A stretch of DNA of 64,000 nt from Clostridium saccharobutylicum DSM 13864 (GTDB lineage Bacteria > Bacillota > Clostridia > Clostridiales > Clostridiaceae), in assembly GCF_000473995.1 (NCBI RefSeq), contig NC_022571.1, positions 3,069,416 to 3,133,415 of the forward strand, given 5' to 3'. The notes under the pieces are model-generated. The model saw only the letters and a list, made by a program, of their open reading frames with translations, searched no databases and was not told the origin of the DNA. Shown here piece by piece: positions 1 through 7,916 of the stretch. A program made the position numbers and the translations under genes. Position 1 is the first letter of the stretch, and each line of letters begins with the position of its first letter.

Positions 1-710
1 GAAGAAATAGATTGTATTATCTTAAATGAAGATGATATTCTCATTAAGAAAAATAAATTTCTATCGTTTAAATAATCAAACATATCATAAGAAGGATAGC
101 CCCTATCAAAAATTACAATGCTATTATTGAGTAATTTTTCATTATTAAGTGTATTTATATGTTGTTTGGCCATTTCTCTTTCGCTAGTTCTAAATTTAGT
201 TACAGACGCATCAATTATTATATCATTTAATACATCATATAAGGCTGACGCCGACGCAATAGCAGTTTGTACTTTATTTTGATTTTTACTTAATCCAAAA
301 TATTCACCACATTCAATTGTATCAGGAACTTGCAAAGAGGTTCCATCGACAGCAAGAACATTAAATCCATTCCACTTTTTTAAATTGTTTGTTGAGCTAT
401 AAAAAGAATCAACAAATAATCTGCATAATTCTTTAAATGCTTCAGGGGAAATATTTTGTCTTGCTTTAGAAAATGCTTGTTTTGATATACAAGGAAAATC
501 TAAATATGTATGCTCTTCAATGAAATTACTTATTTCTGTAGCCATAGATTTTCGTAATGCGGAGCAAATAAAATGTACTGCATTAGAAAAAGATAATTTT
601 CTTTTTCTTGAAAATGAATTACCTAAGCTATACGCTTCTTTAAACTCATTGGAAATAATTAATTTATTTGTTTTCTTTAAAATTTGGGATAATAATTTAA
701 TATTTTTCAT
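1..710 (-). CDS. IS4-family (DDE) transposase, N-terminal part
   Basis: An open frame runs from ATG at 710 leftwards off the window edge (about 236 residues visible) with no internal stop. It carries a motif AVDGTS near residue 120, fitting the first catalytic Asp of IS4-type DDE transposases, and FDRGYPSYD near residue 205, fitting the second Asp region with the Arg-Gly-Tyr signature. The N-terminal part (SFSRKRKLSF, then KQAFSKARQN) is typical of IS4-type transposases of Firmicutes. The catalytic Glu region (YREK) would lie outside the window. The start has a GAGG ribosome binding site about 9 bases upstream. Whether the complete element is active cannot be judged. Confidence 0.85.
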   Translation of the reverse strand, partial: MKNIKLLSQILKKTNKLIISNEFKEAYSLGNSFSRKRKLSFSNAVHFICSALRKSMATEISNFIEEHTYLDFPCISKQAFSKARQNISPEAFKELCRLFVDSFYSSTNNLKKWNGFNVLAVDGTSLQVPDTIECGEYFGLSKNQNKVQTAIASASALYDVLNDIIIDASVTKFRTSEREMAKQHINTLNNEKLLNNSIVIFDRGYPSYDMFDYLNDRNLFFLMRISSSFKIIQSIS

Positions 711-719
711 AAAATCAAA

Positions 720-750
720 CCTCGCTATAAATTTAATATCTATAACGAGG
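720..750 (-). promoter_or_regulatory. Hairpin sequestering the transposase ribosome binding site
   Basis: CCTCGCTATA (720-729) and TATAACGAGG (741-750) form an inverted repeat directly before the transposase gene. Read in the transposase direction, the GAGG Shine-Dalgarno lies in the 3' arm of the hairpin. A transcript entering from outside would fold it and mask the start. This is a known way for IS elements to avoid activation by read-through; its role here is inferred. Confidence 0.5.
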
Positions 751-775
751 CTTCATTTTTTCTAATTATTGTCAA

Positions 776-1139
776 GTGTTTTTTTTATTAATTTTATATA
801 TTTCTTTAAGTTGACGACATTGTACGTTCGCTGAGTAAGTTCAAGAAGGTAAATATAAGATTTATACTCTCACTTAACAACAGAAGTCGTTCCATTGGTG
901 CATGCTCCCAAGACAAACTTGTGATAAGCAAGAATGGAACAACTCCTACCAAAGAAATGATTACAACGAAATTATCAACATAATACTACGTAAAATAATT
1001 TTCATTTTTTAGCATTAAATATATTTTAAAGTTAAATATAATTCGTAGTTTGTTTATTTATATGTCTAAATAAAATTAAGTACTTTTTTTCAAAAGAAAT
1101 CATATACTAAACTATATAAACAACAGATCAAATATTCAG
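776..1139. other. Intergenic region with an inverted repeat (no gene seen)
   Basis: This stretch between the IS fragment and tRNA-Cys has no credible open frame. It contains an inverted repeat GTTCCATT (889-896) / AATGGAAC (933-940) within GC-richer sequence, which may be a degenerate structured repeat. The 150 bases before the tRNA are AT-rich and should hold the tRNA promoter, but no convincing -35/-10 pair could be assigned. Confidence 0.4.
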
Positions 1140-1214
<75 letters not shown>

Positions 1215-1216
1215 AA

Positions 1217-1262
1217 AAAAGTCAGCAGACTTGGGATTTCCCTTGCCTGCTGACTTTTATTT
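1217..1262. terminator. Bidirectional intrinsic terminator (tRNA-Cys / hslO)
   Basis: AAGTCAGCAG and CTGCTGACTT form a strong stem with an A-run on the left and a T-rich tract on the right. It can end the tRNA-Cys transcript on the + strand and the hslO transcript on the - strand. Confidence 0.85.
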
Positions 1263-1270
1263 ATATTTTA

Positions 1271-2149
1271 TTATTTATTTTTTAGTATTTGACCAATGTC
1301 TTCATTAGTGAATTCATATTTTTTATTACAGAAATTACATACTATTTCTTCTGTTTTTCCATCATTATATATTTCTTGAAGATCATCTTTTCCAATTGAA
1401 ATTAATGCTTTTTCCACTCTTTCTCTTGAGCAATCACATTTATATTCAGGCTTAATAGAATCCAAAACTTTCAAGTCCATTCCTTCGAATATATACTCTA
1501 ATATTTGCTCTATTGTTTTTCCTTCGTTTATCATAGTAGTTATTGGTGGTATTTCTTGCAATCTATAAGTTATTACATCTGCAAGTAACTCATCAGCTCC
1601 TGGTAACATCTGTACTATAAATCCACCTGCTGCTTTTATTGATAAGTCTCTATCTACTAATACTCCAAGCGATACTGCTGATGGAGTTTGTTCTGATACT
1701 GTAAAATAATATGCAAAGTCTTCCGCAATTTCTCCTGTTTGTATCTTAACTTGACCTACGTAAGGGTCTTTTAATCCTAAATCTTTTATTACGTATAACA
1801 TTCCATTCGTTCCAACAGCGCCACCTACATCTAATTTTCCTTTTTCATTAAGAGGTCTATCAATATATTGATTGCCTATAACTCCTTTAACTGTCCCATC
1901 ACTATGAGCTGTTACAGTTATACCATTAATTTCTCCATTTCCATTTATTTTTAAAGTAGTTACTTCTTTGTTGCTCTTTAAAGTTGTTCCAATTAAAGTT
2001 CCTGCTGTTAGCATTCTTCCAAAAGCATCACTTGCAACTGGTGTACAATCATGTATTTTAGTTCCCTCATTTACTAAGTTAGTTGTTATTCCCGCAATTA
2101 TCCTAACCATTCCATCTTTAGCTGTAGCTTTAATAATTTTATCTTCCAT
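1271..2149 (-). CDS. hslO: Redox-regulated chaperone Hsp33
   Basis: This 292-residue protein is Hsp33, a cytosolic holdase activated by oxidative unfolding. The C-terminal zinc-binding redox switch is intact: CDC at about 238-240 and CNFC at about 271-274, the CxC...CxxC pattern of the family. The N-terminal domain begins at residue 1 with [18 protein letters not shown], typical of the family start. Length matches the usual 285-295. It lies 24 bases downstream of a methyltransferase gene on the same strand, so the two are probably cotranscribed, and the transcript ends at the terminator shared with tRNA-Cys. Confidence 0.96.
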   Translation of the reverse strand: MEDKIIKATAKDGMVRIIAGITTNLVNEGTKIHDCTPVASDAFGRMLTAGTLIGTTLKSNKEVTTLKINGNGEINGITVTAHSDGTVKGVIGNQYIDRPLNEKGKLDVGGAVGTNGMLYVIKDLGLKDPYVGQVKIQTGEIAEDFAYYFTVSEQTPSAVSLGVLVDRDLSIKAAGGFIVQMLPGADELLADVITYRLQEIPPITTMINEGKTIEQILEYIFEGMDLKVLDSIKPEYKCDCSRERVEKALISIGKDDLQEIYNDGKTEEIVCNFCNKKYEFTNEDIGQILKNK

Positions 2150-2173
2150 AATTTCATCTCCTAATTATAAATA

Positions 2174-2911
2174 TTACTTGCTGACAATATAAAGTATTCT
2201 TTCACTATCCTCTTTTACTTTATCATCAGAATATCCTGAAAATTTTCCTATAAGATTAAAACTGCACGTTTTTAAAGCTTGTTCTATATATGTTTCATCA
2301 TATGCTCTTTCAAAATGTTCTTCTTCAAATCGTTCATATAAATCATTTTTTTGCTTTACAAAAAAAGTCAAAAACATGCTTAATATATTATCTTCAAAAG
2401 AATTTTCCCAAGTATAAAAAATATCTTCCGAACTATATGTGTAGATATTATTTCCTAAAATATTAGACAATTTATAACATGAATTTATATCAAATATAAA
2501 TAACCCTTCATCTTTTAAATGTTCATACACTTTTTCAAAATATCTAATTAAATCATCATCTTCTGTTATATAATTAGTTGAATCAAGAACAGAAGTTATA
2601 AGATTAAATTTTCGATTCAAAGTTAATTCGCACATATCTTGGCATATTACTCTTGCCTTAATTTTATTTTTTTTAAACTTATCAAAAGCTATATTTAACA
2701 TATCATCAGACAAGTCCACTGCATATGTACTTTTAAAAAATTTAGCTACATTTATTGCAACATTACCTGTCCCACATGCTAAATCTAAATAATCGTCAAA
2801 ATCTATATTATTTCGTCTGCATAATTCTATAATCTTATTTGCAACTTTATCATAATTAATATCCTCATATATTAATTCATCATATATATTTGCAAATTCA
2901 CCGTATGCCAT
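2174..2911 (-). CDS. Class I SAM-dependent methyltransferase
   Basis: A 245-residue methyltransferase with the SAM-binding glycine motif LDLACGTGN near residue 45, the acidic residue at the end of strand 2 (AVDLSDDML), and a later ITSVLDSTNYI region corresponding to motif IV. The frame is open from a GTG at 2923, but that GTG abuts the Shine-Dalgarno AAGGAC. The ATG at 2911 (MAYGEFANIYD) is better spaced and matches the usual start of this clostridial family. The substrate cannot be read from sequence; small-molecule methyltransferases of this type are often annotated only generically. It forms a likely two-gene unit with hslO. Confidence 0.85.
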   Translation of the reverse strand: MAYGEFANIYDELIYEDINYDKVANKIIELCRRNNIDFDDYLDLACGTGNVAINVAKFFKSTYAVDLSDDMLNIAFDKFKKNKIKARVICQDMCELTLNRKFNLITSVLDSTNYITEDDDLIRYFEKVYEHLKDEGLFIFDINSCYKLSNILGNNIYTYSSEDIFYTWENSFEDNILSMFLTFFVKQKNDLYERFEEEHFERAYDETYIEQALKTCSFNLIGKFSGYSDDKVKEDSERILYIVSK

Positions 2912-3027
2912 GTATTTTATCACGTCCTTAAATTAATATACTAAATCATCTAATATATTATATCTTAAATTTTAACTTAGTCAACGGTGTAATGTATATT
3001 ATAGAAACAATTTCCAACCTATATGCA

Positions 3028-3303
3028 TTATTCAGTGCTTTCTTTATTTTCATCTGTTCTTCCTAATATTTCGTTATTTGAAGGCATTTTTAGAATCTTT
3101 TTTCTTTTAGTCATAAGACCACCTATTCTTCCTGTCTCTTCTGCTGAAAGTCCTCCCCACCCTTCATTATTTACCTTATCACTTAATCCTAACTCTTCCG
3201 CAATTTCATATTTTAACTTTTCCCTCATTTTTTCTGCTTCTGTGAGTTCTTTATTTGCCTTAATTTTTGACTTTATAATTTTTTTTAATGGTGTACTACT
3301 CAT
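3028..3303 (-). CDS. Small acid-soluble spore protein, alpha/beta type
   Basis: A 91-residue protein containing the alpha/beta-SASP core: KYEIAEELGL, with the germination-protease cleavage region, then GWGGLSAEETGRIGG and a basic stretch. These proteins coat and protect forespore DNA and are degraded by GPR at germination. The N- and C-terminal extensions (basic and Lys-rich at the front, acidic at the end) make it longer than the roughly 60-70 residues of major SASPs, so it is probably a minor or divergent member. It is monocistronic and faces away from asd. A forespore (sigma-G) promoter is expected but could not be assigned with confidence. Confidence 0.9.
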   Translation of the reverse strand: MSSTPLKKIIKSKIKANKELTEAEKMREKLKYEIAEELGLSDKVNNEGWGGLSAEETGRIGGLMTKRKKILKMPSNNEILGRTDENKESTE

Positions 3304-3514
3304 TTTAACTCATCATCCCTCTTTAATTTTTTTCTTTATCTTATTATTTCCTACTAGTTGTTTTCCTATTCTTAAATAATAAATTTCTTGAAAATATGAG
3401 AACCATATTTTATTAAATCATTAATTATTTATACAATTATTCCTAAAATATGTTGTAATTTATATATATATTTTTTAAGTTGACAAGTTTTTTTTACTTA
3501 TTTTCTTTATTGAC

Positions 3515-3543
3515 TTGATATTTATCAAATATTTAACTATAGT
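3515..3543 (+). promoter_or_regulatory. Promoter of asd (sigma-A type)
   Basis: TTGATA (3515-3520), a 17-base spacer and TATAGT (3538-3543) sit about 47 bases before the asd start codon. The short leader leaves no room for a lysine riboswitch, and none of its conserved elements is seen upstream. Confidence 0.6.
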
Positions 3544-3589
3544 AATTGTATGTATAAAAATTTTATAATTAATTTTAGGAGGGATTATT

Positions 3590-4582
3590 GTGTATAATAT
3601 TGCAATAGTTGGGGCTACTGGAAATGTAGGAAGAAAGTTTTTACAAATCTTAGAGGAAAGAGATTTTCCAGTAAAAAATTTATATCTTTTCGCATCAAAA
3701 AAATCAGAAGGTAAAACTTTACCATTTAAAGGAAAGGATTACGTAGTTGAGGAAACTTGCGAAAAAAATATAAAGGATAAAAAAATAGATTATGCACTAT
3801 TTTCAGCAGGCGGAGATGCTAGTAAAGTATTTGCTCCTATTTTCGCTAGATATGGGGCTGTTGTAATTGATAATAGCAGCGCTTGGAGAATGGATCCAGA
3901 GGTACCACTCGTAGTACCTGAAGTTAATCCAGATGACATTAAACTTCATAAAGGAATAATTGCTAATCCAAATTGTTCAACAATTCAAGCTATGCCTATT
4001 ATGAAAGCTTTGAATGATAAATATGGAATTAAAAGAATCGTTTACTCTACTTATCAAGCAGTATCTGGAGCAGGTGTTCAAGGTATTAAAGATTTAGAAG
4101 ATGGAATTAAAGGGGTAGCACCTAAAAAATTCCCTTATCCTATAGCAGGTAATGTCTTACCTCATATAGATGTATTTTTAGAAGATGGTTATACTAAAGA
4201 AGAAGAAAAAATGATTAAAGAAACTAGAAAAATACTTCACGAACCAAATTTAAGAGTAACTGCTACTACTGCAAGAGTTCCAGTATTAAATAGCCATAGT
4301 GAAAGCATTAATGTTGAACTTAATTCAGAATTTAAAATAGAAGATATATTTGAATTATTAAGAAACACTGAGGGTGTAACTGTATATGATGATACTAAGG
4401 AATTAAAATATCCAACTGCACTTGAAGTTTCAGGAAAAGATGATGTTTACGTTGGAAGAATCAGAAGAGATTTTAGCGTTGACAATGGTTTAAATCTATG
4501 GGTTGTTGGTGATAACATCAGAAAAGGAGCAGCTCTTAATGCTATTCAAATTGCAGAATTAATGATCAAAGACAACAAATAG
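3590..4582 (+). CDS. asd: Aspartate-semialdehyde dehydrogenase
   Basis: This 330-residue enzyme reduces aspartyl phosphate to aspartate semialdehyde with NADPH, the branch point to lysine/diaminopimelate, threonine and methionine. It has the N-terminal dinucleotide motif GATGNVG (8-14) and the catalytic Cys at about 129 in NPNCST. The C-terminal part contains the expected VGRIRRD and GAALNA motifs. The start is GTG at 3590, with AGGAGGG ending 6 bases before it; no in-frame ATG fits better. It heads the asd-dapA-dapB cluster, although a palindromic repeat (4640-4803) separates it from dapA and may uncouple expression. Confidence 0.97.
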   Translation: MYNIAIVGATGNVGRKFLQILEERDFPVKNLYLFASKKSEGKTLPFKGKDYVVEETCEKNIKDKKIDYALFSAGGDASKVFAPIFARYGAVVIDNSSAWRMDPEVPLVVPEVNPDDIKLHKGIIANPNCSTIQAMPIMKALNDKYGIKRIVYSTYQAVSGAGVQGIKDLEDGIKGVAPKKFPYPIAGNVLPHIDVFLEDGYTKEEEKMIKETRKILHEPNLRVTATTARVPVLNSHSESINVELNSEFKIEDIFELLRNTEGVTVYDDTKELKYPTALEVSGKDDVYVGRIRRDFSVDNGLNLWVVGDNIRKGAALNAIQIAELMIKDNK

Positions 4583-4639
4583 GCATTGAAATACGATAAT
4601 TTGTCAACTATAAATGTTGGCAAATTATTTTTAAAGTGC

Positions 4640-4803
4640 CTAAGAGATGTTCAAAATAATAACAAGTTAGAATGCTAATCTATTAGATGAATATACCACG
4701 CTGGTATATTCATCTAATAGTCCGCTATGAGGCAAATACACCAACCTGCCTGATACAAAATATACTCTGCATCTTTGACTTGTTATTTTCTTTTGCATCC
4801 AAA
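4640..4803. repeat. TWA palindromic element, full length, inside the lysine cluster
   Basis: About 164 bases with ends related to the family consensus (TTCAAAATAATAACAAGT at the left; ACTTGTTATTTTC...GCATCC at the right) and the shared core CTAATAG...CGCTATGAGG. A nested perfect palindrome (ATGAATATACCA...TGGTATATTCAT) fills the left half. It lies between asd and dapA. Its terminal triplets (TAA left, AAA right) suggest one diverged end. Confidence 0.8.
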
Positions 4804-4834
4804 GTTCTACCAATTTTGAAATGGAGGAATTAAA

Positions 4835-5713
4835 ATGTCAATATTCCAAGGTTCTGGTGTAGCTATAGTTACTCCTTTTACTGAAAATGGAGTTAACTTT
4901 GATAAGCTTAGAACTTTATTAGAATGGCACATTAAAGAAGGTACTGATGCTATTGTAATTTGTGGTACTACAGGTGAAGCCACAACAATGACAGATAAAG
5001 AAAAAAAAGATACAATTAAGTTTACAGTTGATGTAATCAACAAAAGAATTCCAGTAATTGCAGGTACTGGTTCAAACAATACTATGGCAGCTATTGAAAT
5101 GAGTAAATATGCTGAAAGTGTTGGAGTGGATGGATTACTTGTAATCACTCCATACTATAACAAAACTACTCAAGAAGGTTTAGTAAAACATTTTAAAGCA
5201 ATAAATGATGAAGTTAATACACCAATAGTGCTTTATAACGTTCCTAGTAGAACCGGAGTGAATATCGCTCCAAAGACTTTAGTTAAAATTGCACAATTAA
5301 GTAATGTTAAAGCAATAAAAGAAGCTAGCGGAAACATTAGCCAAGTCCTTCAAATGAAAGCATTATGTAAGGACACTATAGATATATACTCTGGTAATGA
5401 TGACCAAGTAGTTTCTATAATGTCTCTTGGAGGAAAAGGTGTTATATCAGTCTTAGCTAATATAATTCCTAAAAAGGTTCATGAAATGGCTAAAAAATGT
5501 TTAGACAATAATTTTAAAGAGGCTTTAGACATTCAATTAAATACTCTGTCTTTAGCAAATACTTTATTTATTGAAACAAATCCGATTCCTGTTAAAACAG
5601 CTATGAATCTTATGGGCCTTGAAGTTGGTCCACTTAGACTTCCTCTTTGCGAAATGGAGCTAAGTGATAAAGAAATATTACAAGCTGTTTTAAACGATAA
5701 TAAATTAATGTAA
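4835..5713 (+). CDS. dapA: 4-Hydroxy-tetrahydrodipicolinate synthase
   Basis: A 292-residue class I aldolase-type enzyme condensing pyruvate with aspartate semialdehyde, the first committed step to diaminopimelate and lysine. Visible key residues are the Schiff-base Lys at about 162 (AIKEASGN), Tyr at about 134 in LYNVPSRTG, and Thr-Thr at 45-46 in CGTTGEAT. Length is normal. GGAGG precedes ATG with good spacing. The stop is 9 bases before dapB, so the two are translationally coupled neighbours. In a sporulating Clostridium the product also feeds dipicolinate synthesis. Confidence 0.97.
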   Translation: MSIFQGSGVAIVTPFTENGVNFDKLRTLLEWHIKEGTDAIVICGTTGEATTMTDKEKKDTIKFTVDVINKRIPVIAGTGSNNTMAAIEMSKYAESVGVDGLLVITPYYNKTTQEGLVKHFKAINDEVNTPIVLYNVPSRTGVNIAPKTLVKIAQLSNVKAIKEASGNISQVLQMKALCKDTIDIYSGNDDQVVSIMSLGGKGVISVLANIIPKKVHEMAKKCLDNNFKEALDIQLNTLSLANTLFIETNPIPVKTAMNLMGLEVGPLRLPLCEMELSDKEILQAVLNDNKLM

Positions 5714-5722
5714 GGTGATAAA

Positions 5723-6481
5723 ATGATTAAAATAGTATTAAATGGCTGCTCAGGTAAAATGGGTAAAATAATAACAGAATGCGCAACTAATTTTAAAGGT
5801 GTTGAAATTGTTGGTGGAATTGACAGATTCTCAGGGCAACATTCATATCCTGTTTATGCAACTCCTCAAGATTTAGATATTGATTATGATGTTTTATTAG
5901 ATTTTTCTAGAGCAGATGCTCTTTCTGGTCTTTTAGAATTGACAGAGAAAACAAATAAACCTCTAGTAATTTGTTCAACTGGATTTTCTGATGAACAATT
6001 AGCATTAATAGACACTAAAAGTAAAACTCTTCCTTTATTTAGATCTGCTAATATGTCTCTTGGAATAAATTTAATAAATTCTCTTTTAAGGAAAGTAACT
6101 CCATTGCTTTATGGTAATTATGATATTGAAATTATAGAAAAACATCATAACCAAAAAGTGGACGCACCTAGTGGTACTGCAATATTACTTGCTGATACTA
6201 TAAAGGATTCTATAAAAGATGAAACTAAATATGTATATGGAAGAGAAGGCTCATCTAAGAGAGAAGAGAATGAAATCGGTATACATGCAGTTAGAGGTGG
6301 TTCTATTGTAGGAGACCATGATGTTATCTTTGCTGGAACTGGTGAAGTAATAGAATTAACTCACAAAGCTATATCAAGAGAGGTTTTTGCAATCGGTGCT
6401 TTAAAAGCCTGCGAATACATGGCTACTGTAACAAATCCTGGTTTATACAATATGGATAATGTTATAGGAATTGAAAAATAG
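5723..6481 (+). CDS. dapB: 4-Hydroxy-tetrahydrodipicolinate reductase
   Basis: A 252-residue reductase with the N-terminal nucleotide-binding motif NGCSGKMG (7-14) and the family signature [15 protein letters not shown] around residue 139, which includes the catalytic His and the Lys-x-x-Ala-Pro-Ser-Gly-Thr substrate loop. It reduces the DapA product to tetrahydrodipicolinate. It directly follows dapA (AAGGTGAT ribosome binding site in the 9-base gap). The transcript is likely ended by the long hairpin with a C/T tail at 6504-6604. Confidence 0.97.
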   Translation: MIKIVLNGCSGKMGKIITECATNFKGVEIVGGIDRFSGQHSYPVYATPQDLDIDYDVLLDFSRADALSGLLELTEKTNKPLVICSTGFSDEQLALIDTKSKTLPLFRSANMSLGINLINSLLRKVTPLLYGNYDIEIIEKHHNQKVDAPSGTAILLADTIKDSIKDETKYVYGREGSSKREENEIGIHAVRGGSIVGDHDVIFAGTGEVIELTHKAISREVFAIGALKACEYMATVTNPGLYNMDNVIGIEK

Positions 6482-6503
6482 TGATATTTTAATTCTAAGT
6501 ATT

Positions 6504-6604
6504 GGGGTATTTCAAAATAAATTTTAAATACAATATATTGATATTTTAAAATATAAAATAATCAACATATTGTACTAATCTTATATTTTGAGATACCCCC
6601 TTTT
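6504..6604 (+). terminator. Long hairpin terminator after dapB
   Basis: GGGGTATTTCAAAATA (6504-6519) pairs with TATTTTGAGATACCCC (6584-6599), with an inner AT-rich inverted repeat (ACAATATATTGAT / ATCAACATATTGT) and a T tail. The hairpin is unusually long for a simple terminator and may itself derive from a palindromic repeat. Confidence 0.7.
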
Positions 6605-6766
6605 AAGTCACATTCAAAAAAATAACATATCAATTTGATAGTCAATTTCCCCTCATTCTGTGTCAACAAATTGCCCTAATAGACACTCTATGAGGGCAAT
6701 TCACCTTCTTGTCTGATAAAAAATTCCCACGACAATAGAACTTGTTATTTATTTTCACTTGCCTAA
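6604..6766. repeat. TWA palindromic element, full length
   Basis: About 163 bases flanked by TAA (6604-6606 and 6764-6766). Ends are GTCACATTCAAAAAAATAAC and a matching ...CTTGTTATTTATTTTCACTTGCC. The core CCTAATAGACACTCTATGAGG matches other full copies. It sits between convergent dapB and the exosporium gene, 7 bases from the latter's stop. Confidence 0.85.
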
Positions 6767-6773
6767 AGTTTAT

Positions 6774-7346
6774 CTATCTTCTTAATTCTGCTATTTTTAT
6801 TATAGATATATTAGCACCAAATGCATTTACATTTCTTCCAGACTGATTAATTAATCTTAATAAATTAGGATTTCCTCTTTGTGCTACTATTATGGCATGA
6901 GATACCAATTCAGCCCTCTGCATAGCTCCTACTACAACTGTAGTCCCTGAACCAAGTACTGGATCATTATCTAATTCTAATATTAGGCCCAAAGTATGAT
7001 TAGCTGTTGTAGCTTCTGTCGAATAAACTTCGCTTTCATATATTACAAAATATACACCGCCCTCTTCAAGTTTTATATTTCCTGTATTAGGTGTAAATGT
7101 CACTATACCTCCACAATTAAGGAGTATATCTGTAAATACTAATGAACCTCCATTTGGAATATTGGTTTGCTCTGGACTAAGATTAACAAGTCTTGCATAT
7201 TCTAGGTTTGGATATCTATTGCATCTTTCTCGTCTGGATGATGTGTTCCTATTTCCGCATTGATCAAATTGATTAGGTGATGTGTTCCTATTTCCACATT
7301 GATCAACTTGATTATTTAATTGACCAAAATCATAACAATTAAACAT
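6774..7346 (-). CDS. BclA-C-terminal-domain-like exosporium/spore-surface protein
   Basis: A 190-residue protein. Residues 1-42 hold a short Cys/Asn/Gln-rich repeat: DQCGNRNTS occurs twice about 13 residues apart. Residues 50-190 form a beta-rich domain (NIPNGGSLVFTDI, VYFVIYESEV, GRNVNAFGANISIIKI) resembling the jelly-roll C-terminal domain of BclA-type exosporium glycoproteins. The Gly-X-X collagen stretch usual in BclA is absent, and there is no signal peptide, as expected for a mother-cell spore coat or exosporium protein. AGGAGG precedes ATG. A possible sigma-K promoter lies upstream. Assignment by pattern; moderately sure. Confidence 0.7.
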   Translation of the reverse strand: MFNCYDFGQLNNQVDQCGNRNTSPNQFDQCGNRNTSSRRERCNRYPNLEYARLVNLSPEQTNIPNGGSLVFTDILLNCGGIVTFTPNTGNIKLEEGGVYFVIYESEVYSTEATTANHTLGLILELDNDPVLGSGTTVVVGAMQRAELVSHAIIVAQRGNPNLLRLINQSGRNVNAFGANISIIKIAELRR

Positions 7347-7382
7347 AGATAGACCTCCTAATTATCATTTGTTTTAATAATA

Positions 7383-7410
7383 TATATTATGTTTTAATTA
7401 ACATAACTGT
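7383..7410 (-). promoter_or_regulatory. Possible sigma-K promoter of the exosporium-like gene
   Basis: On the - strand, AC (at 7409-7410), a 17-base spacer and CATAATATA (7391-7383) match the sigma-K pattern AC...CATAnnnTA. It lies about 40 bases before the start codon. Late mother-cell expression would fit an exosporium protein. The match is short, so chance is possible. Confidence 0.4.
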
Positions 7411-7452
7411 TACTGTAAAACAAAATTTTATAATACAAAAACAATTGAGATA

Positions 7453-7522
7453 TTAATCACAATCAAAAAATAATAGACCCAATATACTAACATACTGGTC
7501 TATTATTCTTTATTGTGCTTTA
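7453..7522. repeat. TWA palindromic element, short form
   Basis: About 70 bases: TCACAATCAAAAAATAATAGACC at the left is mirrored by GGTCTATTATTCTTTATTGTGC at the right. It is an AATAATAGACC subtype of the family with the core deleted. It lies between ppnP and the exosporium gene. Confidence 0.7.
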
Positions 7523-7566
7523 TGTAATCTATCTTTATAATTTATTATTTTTTTAATAAAATTATT

Positions 7567-7884
7567 TTATTCTTTAATATAAGAACAGCAATAATCTGAT
7601 GCTTCATTTACTTTTAAACTGAACTTAGAATTTGCTGGTACAAAAAAAGTTTCTCCTTCTTTATATGTAACAAACCTATCTTCACCAGGTAATCTTACTT
7701 CTAATGAACCAGCTAAAATTTCCATTGCTTCCTTATCGCCTGTTGAAAATTCATAATTTCCTGGTAACATTATACCTAACGTTTTTCTTTCACCATTTTC
7801 AAAAATAACTGTCCTACTAGTAACTTTTCCATCAAAATATACATTTGCTTTTTTTACTATTGTCACATTTTTAAATTCTTTCAT
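7567..7884 (-). CDS. ppnP: Pyrimidine/purine nucleoside phosphorylase
   Basis: A 105-residue single-domain cupin of the former DUF1255 (YaiE) family. Matching features include [41 protein letters not shown] and the end CCSYIKE, parallel to the E. coli protein. The family cleaves nucleosides phosphorolytically to base and ribose 1-phosphate in the cytosol. Length is typical of the family (about 95-105). It lies 32 bases downstream of the aminotransferase gene on the same strand and is probably cotranscribed with it, although no metabolic link is obvious. Confidence 0.9.
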   Translation of the reverse strand: MKEFKNVTIVKKANVYFDGKVTSRTVIFENGERKTLGIMLPGNYEFSTGDKEAMEILAGSLEVRLPGEDRFVTYKEGETFFVPANSKFSLKVNEASDYCCSYIKE

Positions 7885-7916
7885 GATTACGCCCTCCTGT
7901 TTTTAGCATATATCAA

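Larger units (their letters stand above)
1..775 (-). mobile_element. IS4-type insertion sequence, partial (one end only)
   Basis: The window opens inside an insertion sequence whose transposase is read leftwards off the edge. The outer boundary on this side is not exactly defined; it should lie shortly beyond the hairpin at 720-750, near 760-780, where AT-rich intergenic DNA begins. The other terminal repeat is outside the window, so terminal repeats and target duplication cannot be compared. Confidence 0.7.

Noticed and set aside
3023..3379. Open frame on the + strand opposite the SASP gene
   Set aside because: Low-complexity hydrophobic translation, no ribosome binding site, fully overlaps a well-supported SASP gene.
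3304..3589. Possible lysine riboswitch upstream of asd
   Set aside because: The promoter lies only about 50 bases from the start codon and none of the conserved lysine riboswitch segments is visible.
4807..5148. Open frame on the - strand inside dapA (and similar ones inside dapH, CoA-transferase, activase and ThrE)
   Set aside because: Antisense shadows of strongly conserved genes, without own ribosome binding sites or recognisable domains.
7244..7310. Direct repeat as possible CRISPR-like or regulatory repeat
   Set aside because: It is in frame within the exosporium-like gene and codes for a repeated peptide; only two units are present.
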